Source of the DNA: Panorpa germanica
Taxonomy: Eukaryota > Arthropoda > Insecta > Mecoptera > Panorpidae
NCBI GenBank assembly: GCA_963678705.1
Contig: OY783208.1
Location: 21,168,207 to 21,232,206 of the forward strand
Length of the DNA stretch: 64,000 bases
Direction: 5' to 3'
The notes beneath the pieces were generated by a model. The model saw only the letters and a list, made by a program, of their open reading frames with translations, was not told the DNA's origin and ran no database searches. The position numbers were made by a program, and so were the translations under genes. Below, in pieces: positions 47,000 through 57,643 of this stretch; position 1 is the stretch's first letter, and each line of letters opens with the position of its first letter.

Positions 47000-48359
47000 A
47001 TGTATTTCGTGGTGTTTTGGGATAAAACATCTGGAATCGTACCTGCATCGTGGGGTAGATTCAGAATCTCGAACTTTTAAGTGGCCGAAAACAAAAAATC
47101 CTACCTTACAAATTATTCGAGCTGAGAACGCTAAAGATAATTGGATCACTTATAATTATGTTCGACTCAGTGGTCCATTTGGTAAAATTATTTACACTAT
47201 ACAGTAAAATATGTAGTCGTTGATCAGGAATAATTTGTTATAATCTCTTCATGTATTTCTGTACTTTAATTTTCAAATATGGATATGCAAATATTTGCAG
47301 TAACTCGTTATTGGCTCTTAATTATCTAATTAACTATATTACATCTTACCTTATATAAATAGTGAGATAATAATGTATTTAATTATCATTATTTTTTTAT
47401 AACAGAGACATATGACGAAGCGCGCGATTTTGAATTAGATGCCCTAAATCTGTCTACAAATGATGATGAAGGTTTTGCTGCTATTAAAACAAAACAAAAA
47501 TTAGAAATAGTAGAAAAAGGAAAAAGAATCTGCAATAAACCTTTACGCTATTGTGATACAGAAGATGAATCTACGCCTGTACAAAAAAGTAAGGATCATA
47601 GAGTTTATTTTAAATTGTGAAATTTAATATTGCATGAAAATTGAAAAGAAAAATAAGTAGTAGTTATTTTACCTTTACCTAAAATCTTTTTTATAATAAT
47701 TCTAATATTAATTTTATTTATTTATTATATAGAAACTAAAAGTAAAAAGAAATTAAAATCATCATCAAGTTCTTCAGAAAGTGAGGGTATGAAACAAATA
47801 AAGTTGTTTAATTATAAATAATTATTTCGTTCCATATTAATAAAACACTTTATTTTCAGAAAGCGAAATCAATAATATACCAATGCCACCTACTACTTAC
47901 GTGAGTCAAAAGGATCAGGAATCACCAACAACATTTACAAGTCCTACACCACTTCATCATAGTAGAATTAAAAATCAAGTCAAGAGTTCACATTCAACTT
48001 ATAAATCTATAAACTCTTTTAATAATATCGATGAAAATAATACTGATAATGATTCAGTTGAGATTTCAATTAAGATCGACGGATTAGCATTTATAAAATT
48101 GATTATAGGTAAAGCTTGCCTATCCTACAAATAACGCAACTATTGAAACTCCTAAACTTTTGTTATTTTCTGACTCAATTTGTATTATTATATTGAATAG
48201 AATACGAATTAGTTTAATCATAATTGTAATATTATACATTCAAAAATATGTAAAAATTATAATAATAACTTTATACATAATTCTATTTTTTCAGATACAA
48301 TTTTACAAAAGTGGAGTGCCTCTGATAAGGAAAAAATTGAAAAAGTTATGCCTAAATAA
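47000..48359 (+). CDS. Spliced gene inside the DNA transposon, W-x-WP family, one frameshift
   Basis: Exons with matching phase: 46987-47181 (ATG at 47000), 47406-47588, 47733-47786, 47860-48108, 48295-48359 (stop). The start MYFVVFWDKTSGIVPASW, followed by a FKWPKTKN stretch, is the N-terminal pattern of a protein family found in many insects, often ahead of a DUF4806 domain; its function is unknown. The rest is basic and Ser-rich (KTKSKKKLKSSSSSSESE), with no DUF4806 domain. One extra G in the run at 47051-47055 shifts the frame inside exon 1; dropping back one base restores the family pattern. Either this is a recent pseudogene or the base is an assembly error. Lying within the inverted ends, it is cargo or an unrecognised element gene. 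Confidence 0.6.
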
Positions 48360-48710
48360 CATAAATAATTATAATAATTATTCGAGCCGTAAAAGTATTT
48401 ATAATTTTAATAATAAGATATTGAGATGTAATATTGTTATTATTCATTGTGTTATCAAATAAATAATATTTAAACAGTATTTTCCTTGTCAATTTTAATT
48501 TTACAATAGCCTCTTAATTTTAACATAAAAATTATCTTTATGATCTCTGGAAAATGTTATCTTTCTGATATGACTTTATGATCTCTAAAAGATGACACTA
48601 AATGGCTCGTAAGAGAGCTTTATGTTAACTTTTCTGATATCATTTCTGATATCAGATCTTGAATAATGTTAACATTAAGAGAGCTTTATGCTATCTTCTT
48701 GCCGGACGGG

Positions 48711-49300
48711 ATCGTAACTGGTATGCATAAGGAACATTAAGAGAGAGGAAGTACTAAAAGAGGCAGTGAAGGGAAGTAGGAGAAAGAAAGAAGTAGCGAG
48801 GAAACAGTTAAACTTCAATCCAGAAAAATAGAGGATTTGCGGAAAGGAGATAAAGACAAGAGGTAGATGACGGAGATAGAGAAAATAATAAAATAGTAAA
48901 GCAATAGAGTCAAGAAGAAATAGTAAAGTAAGAGAGTCAAGAGGAAATAGTAAAGATAGAGCGTCTATGCCTGTAATAGACATAAGTGGAGAAGTGAAAA
49001 CGAAGAGAGAGGGCAGGAAGGATAGTGAAAAGATAATAGAGGGTCTGTCGAGAGGAGACAAGGAAGGCAAGAGGTGATTGATCAAGATACATGCAATAAG
49101 GAAGGAGAAGCAGGAAACGATGTGAATAAAGGAGGAGTACGGGACATGAAGAGAGAGGATCAAGAAAAGAAGAAACAGAAAGTACTATTCGAAGTAGTAA
49201 TAGACTGGAATAGTTTAAGTTTAGTTTTAACTTTGACTTTATATGAAATGCATTAAGAAATATAATAATGTAGATTGTAAAGCCGAAAGGCACACAATTA
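48711..49300 (+). mobile_element. LINE fragment after the DNA transposon
   Basis: Purine-rich continuation of 45632-45784, matching 61955-62262, ending in tgtaaagccgaaaggc and an A/T tail. The minus-strand ORFs over it are compositional artefacts. Confidence 0.65.
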
Positions 49301-49520
49301 ATATAATAAATAATATTTCTTATCCAATAAATTTGAAATTATTCATTGATTTTTATAATTATGTGAGAACCATATATTTTAACAACAGTTGTAGATTTCT
49401 AAAATCCTTTTAAATAATAAATGATATGTTTAGATACTGTAATGGGTATAAGAAATACAGGCAAAATTGTAAGCGCATGTATTTATTGTTTTATGCCATC
49501 TGATGTTTTGAATCAATAAT
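49301..49520. other. AT-rich spacer, nothing seen
   Basis: Unlike the corresponding region in copy b; no exon 1 homologue of the DUF4806-like gene is present. Confidence 0.5.
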
Positions 49521-50104
49521 AATGGGCTTGTGTCCTATGTCTTAATTTCTATAAAAGTGTACTATATATTGATAAAGTGGGTTACTAGAACCTCAAATGT
49601 TCAATTATTTTTTAATAACTCCTTATATGTTAAGAGATATTAATAATTAAAAAAAGTCATTTTGTCTCTCTAATTATTAAAGGGATTCAACGTTGTACAC
49701 AATCCAAGTTCAACCTTACAGCTCATAAATCTCTGCTATATGTATTTATATATCAAATATTATTTACAGCTTTTTCAAGGAACAATCAGATTTCAATATT
49801 ATGTCTGCCTTAGCAGGGTTAAATAAAATAAAAACTTATTATTCTTTGATTTGACTACCAACAGCTACAGAACATTATCACAGCACTGACCTACTCAACA
49901 AATAACTGACGATAAAGTGCATTTCACGTCATACAAATATGGCCGATCATTTCTAGCGCTAAAACTACAATTCAAACTTGTAATTGCTATATCTCCGTCA
50001 ACATTTAGATATTTAATAAAATAGACAGGCCAACAGATATTTATTAACATCAATTTCAATCAACAATTGAAAAATCGACCACTAAGAAAGGACACAAGCT
50101 CATT
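49521..50104 (+). mobile_element. Complete X element, left arm of unit U4
   Basis: 584 bp with inverted ends tgggcttgtgtcct (49523-49536) and aggacacaagctca (from about 50088). Non-coding and AT-rich, so MITE-like. It is the best full-length reference for the repeat that brackets the zinc-finger units. No convincing target duplication. Confidence 0.7.
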
Positions 50105-50394
50105 GTTTATTTTTAAAATTGCTGTACTGACATTAAAAACTATTAAAACTAATAAAGATTTCGTCATCAGACCAACCCATTTACCATTACGGGGCCTTAA
50201 AAATGTAGTAATTAATACACGATTATAAAAAATAGTAGCAGATGATCTCAGAAGACGGTGGACTTGGATGACCTCGAAGAAATAAAACCATGATGTCTTC
50301 TTTTATTTAGAATACACGTTTATTAGTTCACAAATAAAAAACAATTAGTTACATACAAATTAATTGAATATAGTTAAATGTTGAATTAATATAA
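50105..50394. other. Left flank of the unit LINE, U4
   Basis: Paralogous to 34336-34619, non-coding. Confidence 0.55.
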
Positions 50395-50765
50395 GGTTTG
50401 ATTCAGACAGATACTGAGAAAGTAGAGAGGAAAGAATGTGTAGAGTGTGCGGAACTGAGGACGAAACACTGGGCACATTAAGTTTGATTGTAAGGAAAAA
50501 GTAGGCAGCGAGATGAATATTGGGCAGCTTTTCAAAAAAGGGCAAGGAAGGGAACAGATGGATGGCAGAAAGTACTAGAAGAAGGAAGACTGAAGCTATT
50601 TAAATCTTCTAAAAATGTGCAAAACCATGTATTTTCTTTTAGATATTAGGAGAATTTGTATTTTAGTTTTTGGTAGAAGGAAATAGATATATATTTAAGG
50701 AATAAAATGTATTGTATTGTAGTGTGTTGTATGTAAAGTAAACAATATTTAAATAAATAATAATA
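50395..50765 (+). mobile_element. 5'-truncated LINE 3' end, unit U4 copy
   Basis: Same insertion as in the other units, with a shared small deletion (ctgggcacatt) also seen in U3 and U5, which groups these three units. Confidence 0.75.
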
Positions 50766-51629
50766 ATAATATAAGGTTTGATTTAGTTTTAATAGATGAA
50801 CCAGGGGTATGGGATATGACGTTATTCAAGGGGTAGTTAAATTGAGGCGAGAATGTTGCCTGAGCCGCCTATTAATTGTGTAAAAGAAATCAGAGAGAGC
50901 TAAAGGATAAGTTGCGGGATGAGTTCTTATTTATTTTTATTATTTAAACTTGTTTACCTAATTTTTAAAACGTTATTTCGCAGCGCCACCTAATTTAAAT
51001 TTAAGATGTAAATTAGGAAAGCAGCTAATAAAATAATGAACATTAATAACAAAAAAAGGCAAAACAGTTGAATATAACTATTGATTAGCCATATGGACTA
51101 ATCAACCCCGCTTATCGGTCCGATCTAAGACAGTTTTGCGTTCAATACAAAGCGTACAAGTGTTTCAAAAACTTTATTAAGAATAATAATTATTTACCGT
51201 AATCTAGAGTTACGCATGAATTTATTCGGGCTCTCCGAGAGAATGTCAAAGTGTCAGAAATTTATGTTTTAACTACCTTTTTACAATTATTAAGGTACTT
51301 AAACTACACTTGAATTTTGAAAGTGTGGTTATTGAGTTTTGAAATAAGTCTGTACCCTTTTGTTGGACTTGAAGCTATATATATACCCCTAAACCCTCTG
51401 CAGATCTACATCATTCCTTATATATAGATAAATTATTATTTTACATCTAAAGATGTAGTACAAACCATTATCAGAATTAACTAAGAAGAAAAGGATGTCC
51501 CTTACCACATAAAAACGTTCAGGGTCCTTTGTGGTTCTACCAATGTTTATTCAATAAACTTCATACAGTAAAACTAATACAAGTATAAACACAAGTTACG
51601 TTAGGAAATGTAAAAACGACTCACTCAAC
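50766..51629. other. Downstream region of ZNF4
   Basis: Paralogous, non-coding. The stretch at 51237-51400 (gtgtcagaaatttatg) is shared with U1 (16126 onward) but missing from U2, U3 and U5. Confidence 0.5.
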
Positions 51630-53750
51630 CTAATGTAAATTACGTTTTTGATGTTTCTTTAAATAAGCTGCAGATGAGAAACATTTATTACATAAACCAC
51701 AAGAAAATGGTTTTAGACCTGAATGTGTGTTTTTATGTTCATTTAAATGCGATGAATAACTGAACGTTTTACTACATTCATCGCAAGAAAATGGTTTTAC
51801 ATCCAAATGTGTGTTTTTATGTCGTTTTAAATCATGCGATAGACTGAACGTTTTACTACATTGGTCACAAGAAAATGGTTTTACCAGTAAATGTGTGTTT
51901 TTATGTACTTTTAAATCATGTGATCGACTGAACGTTTTACTACATTCATCGCAAGAAACCGTTTTTACACCTAAATGTGTGTTTTTATGTCGTTTTAAAT
52001 GAATTAAACGACTGAATGTTTTGCTACATTCGTCACAAGAAAATGGTTTTACATCCAAATGTGTGTTTTTATGTCGTTTTAAATGAGTTAAACGACTGAA
52101 TGTTTTGCTACATTCGTCACAAGAAAATGGTTTTAGACCTAAATGTGTGTTTTTATGTTTTTTTAAATTAGATAATTGACTGAACGTTTTACTGCATTCG
52201 TCACAAGAAAATGGTTTTACAACTAAATGTGTGTTTTTATGTTTTTTTAAATTAGATAATTGACTGAATGTTTTGCTACATTCGTCACAAGAAAATGGTT
52301 TTACAACTAAATGAGTGTTTTTATGGTCTTTTAAATGCGATGAATAACTGAACGATTTACTACATTCGTCGCAAGAAAATGGTTTTAGACCTAAATGTGT
52401 GTTTTTATGTTCATTTAAATGCGATGAATAACTGAACGTTTTACTACATTCATCGCAAGAAAATGGTTTTACATCCAAATGTGTGTTTTTATGTCGTTTT
52501 AATTCATGCGATAGACTGAACGTTTTACTACATTGGTCACAAGAAAATGGTTTTACCAGTAAATGTGTGTTTTTATGTACTTTTAAATCATGTGATCGAC
52601 TGAACGTTTTACTACATTCATCGCAAGAAAATGGTTTTACAACAAAATGTGTGTTTTGATGTAGCTTTAAAAGCGATGGACTAATGAACGTTTTACTACA
52701 TTCATTGCAAGAAAATGGCCTTTCACTTAGATGTCTAGTTTTATGTTGCTTTAAACCCAAAGAACTACTGAACGTTTTAGTACATTCGTCACAAGAAAAT
52801 GGTTTTAGACCTAAATGTGTGTTTTTATGTTCATTTAAATGCGATGAATAACTGAACGTTTTACTACATTCATCGCAAGAAAATGGTTTTACATCCAAAT
52901 GTGTGTTTTTATGTCGTTTTAAATCATGCGATAGACTGAACGTTTTACTACATTGGTCACAAGAAAATGGTTTTACCAGTAAATGTGTGTTTTTATGTAC
53001 TTTTAAATCATGTGATCGACTGAACGTTTTACTACATTCATCGCAAGAAAATGGTTTTACAACAAAATGTGTGTTTTGATGTAGCTTTAAAAGCGATGGA
53101 CTAATGAACGTTTTACTACATTCATTGCAAGAAAATGGCCTTTTACTTAGATGTCTAGTTTTATGTTGCTTTAAACCCAAAGAACTACTTAATGTTTTAC
53201 TACAAACGTCACAAGAAAATGGGTTTACAAGTAAATGAGTGTTTTTATGTTGTTTTAAATCATGCGATCGACTGAACGTTTTACTACATTCGTCACAGGA
53301 AAAAGGTTTTAGACCTAAATGTGTGTTTTTATGTCGTCTTAAATTTGACGAATTAGCAAATATTTTACTACATGTATTACAAGAATGTAGTTTCTTTGCT
53401 GAATGTACACGCAAATGTTTTTTGATTTCTGCCTTAGAGTACAACAATTTGTTACATACATCACATATATAAGGCTTCAGGTTCGTATTCATTTTACTTT
53501 GACGTTGTTGCTCTGGAACTTCAAGCTTAATGAGGTAAACATCTCGCACTAAATGTGCAGCTTCATCTGAGTTATATTCTGGTTCTTTTTTAAATTCTAT
53601 TTTTATTTCATCACATAGCGCTGCTTCTTTGACGATTCGTTCTTCTTTTATGTCTATTTCCACACATTTGCTTAAATTTACTGTCTCGTTTGGTCCAGTT
53701 AACCCCACATCAACTTCTACCTTTATTTGTTCTAATTTGCAATTCTCCAT
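51630..53750 (-). CDS. ZNF4: C2H2 zinc-finger protein, 22 fingers
   Basis: 706 residues from the conserved MENCKLEQ start. N-terminal segment with IKVE, IKIE, FKKE and IKLE motifs, then 22 fingers, more than twice those of most sisters. The expansion is internal: fingers 4-8 are repeated as 9-13 (420-bp direct repeat, 52801-53220 and 52381-52800) and fingers 19-21 repeat 11-13. Fingers 15 and 16 (FSQLSNLKKH) are identical neighbours. All fingers keep the two Cys and two His. Linkers are LGLKP, LVVKP, LLVKP or LDVKP. Likely a nuclear DNA-binding protein with a long footprint; target unknown. Confidence 0.9.
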   Translation of the reverse strand: MENCKLEQIKVEVDVGLTGPNETVNLSKCVEIDIKEERIVKEAALCDEIKIEFKKEPEYNSDEAAHLVRDVYLIKLEVPEQQRQSKMNTNLKPYICDVCNKLLYSKAEIKKHLRVHSAKKLHSCNTCSKIFANSSNLRRHKNTHLGLKPFSCDECSKTFSRSHDLKQHKNTHLLVNPFSCDVCSKTLSSSLGLKQHKTRHLSKRPFSCNECSKTFISPSLLKLHQNTHFVVKPFSCDECSKTFSRSHDLKVHKNTHLLVKPFSCDQCSKTFSLSHDLKRHKNTHLDVKPFSCDECSKTFSYSSHLNEHKNTHLGLKPFSCDECTKTFSSSLGLKQHKTRHLSERPFSCNECSKTFISPSLLKLHQNTHFVVKPFSCDECSKTFSRSHDLKVHKNTHLLVKPFSCDQCSKTFSLSHELKRHKNTHLDVKPFSCDECSKTFSYSSHLNEHKNTHLGLKPFSCDECSKSFSYSSHLKDHKNTHLVVKPFSCDECSKTFSQLSNLKKHKNTHLVVKPFSCDECSKTFSQLSNLKKHKNTHLGLKPFSCDECSKTFSRLTHLKRHKNTHLDVKPFSCDECSKTFSRLIHLKRHKNTHLGVKTVSCDECSKTFSRSHDLKVHKNTHLLVKPFSCDQCSKTFSLSHDLKRHKNTHLDVKPFSCDECSKTFSYSSHLNEHKNTHSGLKPFSCGLCNKCFSSAAYLKKHQKRNLH
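52381..53220 (-). repeat. 420-bp tandem duplication of five fingers in ZNF4
   Basis: Two head-to-tail 420-bp copies (5 x 84), nearly identical, both starting ggttttagacctaaatgtg on the plus strand. Recent unequal exchange inside the array. Confidence 0.88.
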
Positions 53751-54621
53751 TATATGTAAAACAATTTTGAAGTTTGCTAAAAACAAAAACAAATTTTAGC
53801 AATAAAAAAATAAGAAATCTGTGTTAATAAATTAAATCTGAGGTGTTTAAGAAATGAAACAAAACTATGTGACATAATAAAAATAAATAAGTGAATGTAA
53901 GCTAAATTAACGTAAATGCTTTTATGTAATAATTGTATGCTATGTAAAACATTAACTAAATAAATAAAGTTTATATAAAAGGCAAGATTAAAACCCTTAA
54001 GGCAATGACCATTTTAATATTTTGTTTCTTACACCCTAAAATATAAAGTAATTAATTAGGTAAAATAAAAATTCATTTTAATATAATAGGGTATTTATAT
54101 ATTAATTTACCACTTTTCTCAAAAATCTACAGCCTTCTATTAATCTTTTTATAAAATATGAATAGAATAAGATGAACTGAGTAAAACCTTACAATGAGCT
54201 GTCAAAATTAAGATATTACAGTTTTCTTTATTATAAATGCGTTTATGGTTCGAGGACGGGCGGGATTTATGAACCTGAATATTTATACGATGATTGATGT
54301 CAACTTTATTTTGTTGTAATACAATCTATTTTCAAAGTATTTTTTAATTAATGTGTAAACCTCTCAATAAAATTGAACTTCACAAGCCTATTAACACAGT
54401 ACTTTTTTAATCATTAAACCAAGAATCATTTCTTAGAATTATATTCAATATTTGCCGTCATTTGCGTTTAATGTATTTTTACTAAAATTTTTTGTGTTTT
54501 TATTATAAATAATTTTTTAAACATTATGAAGGCTGGGCAGTTACAATTCGCAACGTTTGTGCAAATTATGGTCGAAACTGTGATTTAAGTTAATCGACTG
54601 TGAAGATATTAATTAATAAAA
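53751..54621 (-). promoter_or_regulatory. ZNF4 5' region
   Basis: Same acceptor, donor (near 54108) and GC island (54251-54265) as in the sisters. Confidence 0.35.
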
Positions 54622-55060
54622 TGGCTTGTGTCCTCATTTTTTAGTGATCGATTTTTCAATTGTTGATTACATATTGACGGAGATATAGCAGTTAATAATT
54701 TGAATTGTAGTTTTTGCGCTAGAAATGGTCGGCCATATTTGTATGACGTGAAATGCATTTTAACATTTCAATATTATGTCTGCCGTAACAGGGTTAAATA
54801 AAATAAAAACTTATTATTCTTTAACTTTACTTGATTATTTCGACTACAAACAGCTACAGAACATTACCACAGCACTGACCTACTCAACAAATAACTGTGC
54901 TAGACCATTTCTAGCGCTAAAACTACAATTCAGATTTTTAATTGCTATATCTCCGTCAATATTTAGATATTTAATAAAATAGACACGCCAATACATATTT
55001 ATTAACATCAATTTCAATCAACAATTGAAAAATCGACAACTAAAAAATGAGGACAATCCC
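54622..55060. repeat. Fused X arms between U4 and U5
   Basis: The right arm of U4 (minus) and the left arm of U5 (plus) are joined directly near 54765, at gcattttaacatttcaat, leaving no spacer. It ends at aatgaggacaatcccattg. Confidence 0.7.
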
Positions 55061-55317
55061 ATTGTTTATTTTTAAAATTGCCGTACTAACAATTTACCAT
55101 TTACTATTACCGGGCCTTAAAAATGTAGTAATTAATACACGATAATAAAAAATAGTTGCAGATGATCTCAGAAGACAGTGGACTTGGATGACCTCGAAGA
55201 AATAAAACCATGATGTCTTCTTTTATTTAGAATACACGTTTATTAGTTCACAAATGAAAAACAATTAGTTACATACAAATTAATTGAATATAGTTAAATG
55301 TTGAATTAATATAAGGT
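55061..55317. other. Left flank of the unit LINE, U5
   Basis: Paralogous, non-coding. Confidence 0.55.
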
Positions 55318-55685
55318 GTGATTCAGACAGATACTGAGAAAGTAGAGAGGAAAGAATATGTAGACGGAGGACGAAACACTGGGCACATTAAGTTTGATTG
55401 TAAGGAAAAAGTATGTAGCGAGATGAATATTGGGCAGCTTTTAAAAGGGGGCAAGGAAGGGAACAGATGGATGGCAGAAAGAACTAGAAAAAGGAAGACT
55501 GAAGCTATTTAAATCTTCTAAAAATGTGCAAAACCATGTATTTTCTTTTAGATATTAGGAGAATTTGTATTTTAGTTTTTGGTAGAAGGAAATAGATATG
55601 CATTTAAGGAATAAAATGTATTGTACCAATGCAGAAGAATGTAATGCCGCAAGGTAAACATTAAATAAATAAATAATAATAATAA
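55318..55685 (+). mobile_element. 5'-truncated LINE 3' end, unit U5 copy
   Basis: Same insertion; the Cys cluster is lost through a small deletion after gaatatgtag, so only part of the C-terminal motif (HIKFDCKEKV) can be read. Confidence 0.75.
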
Positions 55686-56530
55686 TATAAGGTTTGATTT
55701 AGTTTTAATAGATGAACCAGGGGTATGGGATATGATGTTATTCAAGGGGTAGTTAAATTGTGGCGAGAATGTTGCCTGAGCCGCCTATTAATTGTGTAAA
55801 AGAAATCAGAGAAAGCTAAAGGATAAGTTGCGGGATGAGTTCTTATTTATTTTTATTATTTAAACTTTTTTGCCTAATTTTTAAAACGTTATTTCGCAGA
55901 GCCACCTAATTTAAATATAAGACGTAAATTAGGAAAGCAGCTAATAAAATAATGAACATTAATAACAAAAAAAGGCAAAACAGTTAAATATAACTATTGA
56001 TTAGTGATATGGACTAATCAACCCCGCTAATCGGTCCGATCTAAGACAGTTTTGCCTTCAATACAAAGCGTACAAGTGTCTCAAAAACATTAATAAGAAT
56101 AAAAATTATTTACCGGAATCTAGAGTTACGCGATATATTACTGACATGATAAAAAAACAAACACATATTTATATATACACAATAAATAATTAAATAAAGT
56201 TAAACAAAAAAAGAATCTTAAAATTACATTTAAAAGAGTTACCAATTAATTTATCGTGAATTTATTCGGGCTCTCCGAGAGAACGTCACCTATCCCTCTG
56301 CAGATCTACATCATTCCTTATATATAGATAAATTATTATTTTACATCTAAAGATGTAGTACAAACCATTAACAGAATTAACTAAGAAGAAAAGGATGTCC
56401 CTTACCACATAAAAGCGGTTCAGTGTCCTTTGTCTTCCTACCAATGCTTATTAAATAAGCTTCATAGAGTAAAACTAATACAAGTATAAACACAAGTTCA
56501 GTTAGGAAATGAAAAAATGACTTACTCAAC
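55686..56530. other. Downstream region of ZNF5
   Basis: Paralogous to 39206-40058 nearly throughout, non-coding. Confidence 0.5.
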
Positions 56531-57643
56531 CTAATGTAAATTACGTTTTTGATGATTCTTTAGATTACCTGCAGTTGAGAAACGTATATTACATAAACCA
56601 CAAGAAAATGGTTTTACCAGTAAATGTGTGTTTTTATGTTGTTTTAAAACATGTGATCGACTAAACGTTTTACTACATTCGTCGCAAGAAAATGGTTTTA
56701 CACCTAAATGTGTGTTTTTATGTCCTTTTAAATGCGATGAATAACTGAACGTTTTGCTACATTCATCGCAAGAAAATGGTTTGACATCCAAATGTGTGTT
56801 TTTATGTCCTTTTAAATCATGCGAAAGACTGAACGTTTTACTACATTGGTCACAAGAAAATGGTTTTACATCCAAATGTGTGTTTTTATGTCGTTTTAAA
56901 TCATGCGATCGACTAAACGTTTTACTACATTCATTGCAAGAAAATGGCATTTCACTTAGATGTCTAGTTTTATGTTGCTTTAAACCCAAAGAACTACTTA
57001 ATTTTTTACTACAAACGTCACAAGAAAATGGTTTTACAGCTAAATGTGTGTTTTTATGTTGTTTTAAATGAGTTGATTGACTAAACGTTTTACAACAAAC
57101 GTCGCAAGAAAATGGTTTTAGACCTAAATGTGTGTTTTTATGTCGTTTTAAATGAGTTGATCGACTGAACGTTTTACAACAAACGTCGCAAGAAAATGGT
57201 TTTAGACCTAAATGTGTGTTTTTATGTCGTTTTAAATTTGACGAATTAGCAAATATTTTACTACATGTATTACAAGAATGTAGTTTCTTTGCTGAATGTA
57301 CTCGCAAATGATTTATGATTTCTGCCTTAGAGTCCAACAATTTGTTACATACATCACAGATATAAGGCTTCAGGTTCGTATTCATTTCACTTTGAAGTTG
57401 TTGCTCTGGAACTTCAAGCTTAATGAAGTAATTATCTTGGGGTAAATGTGTAGCTTCATCTGAGTTAAATTCTGGTTCTTTTTTAAATTCTATTTTTATA
57501 TCATCACATAGCGCTGCTTCATTGACGATTCGTTCTTGTTTCATTTCGATTTCCACACATTTGCTTAAATTTTCTGTCTCGTTTGGTCCAGTTAATCCCA
57601 CATCAACTTCTACCTTTATTTGTTCTAAATTGCAATTCTCCAT
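56531..57643 (-). CDS. ZNF5: C2H2 zinc-finger protein, 10 fingers
   Basis: 370 residues from the conserved start (MENCNLEQ). Acidic N-terminus with SUMO-type motifs IKVE, IKIE, FKKE and IKLE; it differs from its sisters by a changed stretch (THLPQDNYFIK). Ten complete fingers; the third and fourth have a doubled Cys (CDVCCKTF), and the last reads CGLCNIRF. Linkers are of the LxxKP type. Looks intact. It is next to DUF4806-like copy b, as ZNF3 is to copy a. Confidence 0.88.
   Translation of the reverse strand: MENCNLEQIKVEVDVGLTGPNETENLSKCVEIEMKQERIVNEAALCDDIKIEFKKEPEFNSDEATHLPQDNYFIKLEVPEQQLQSEMNTNLKPYICDVCNKLLDSKAEIINHLRVHSAKKLHSCNTCSKIFANSSNLKRHKNTHLGLKPFSCDVCCKTFSRSTHLKRHKNTHLGLKPFSCDVCCKTFSQSTHLKQHKNTHLAVKPFSCDVCSKKLSSSLGLKQHKTRHLSEMPFSCNECSKTFSRSHDLKRHKNTHLDVKPFSCDQCSKTFSLSHDLKGHKNTHLDVKPFSCDECSKTFSYSSHLKGHKNTHLGVKPFSCDECSKTFSRSHVLKQHKNTHLLVKPFSCGLCNIRFSTAGNLKNHQKRNLH

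Larger units (their letters stand above)
45785..48710. mobile_element. Candidate DNA transposon with CCCGTCCGGCA inverted ends
   Basis: cccgtccggca at 45785-45795 and its complement at 48700-48710 bound 2,926 bp that split a LINE fragment; copy b shows the continuous LINE, so this is an insertion. Subterminal repeats occur at both ends (aaatgttatctttctgata near 45857 and 48550; agagagctttatg at 48615 and 48679). It contains one spliced gene (47000-48359) and a solo LTR. I see no transposase motif and no clear target duplication, so the superfamily is unknown. Confidence 0.65.

Noticed and set aside
48675..49293. Minus-strand ORFs of 118-162 codons
   Set aside because: Complement of a purine-rich LINE tail; composition artefact with no family pattern.
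51630..53750. Regular short repeats that could suggest a CRISPR-like array
   Set aside because: 84-bp units are in-frame zinc fingers with coding constraints, and the genome is eukaryotic.
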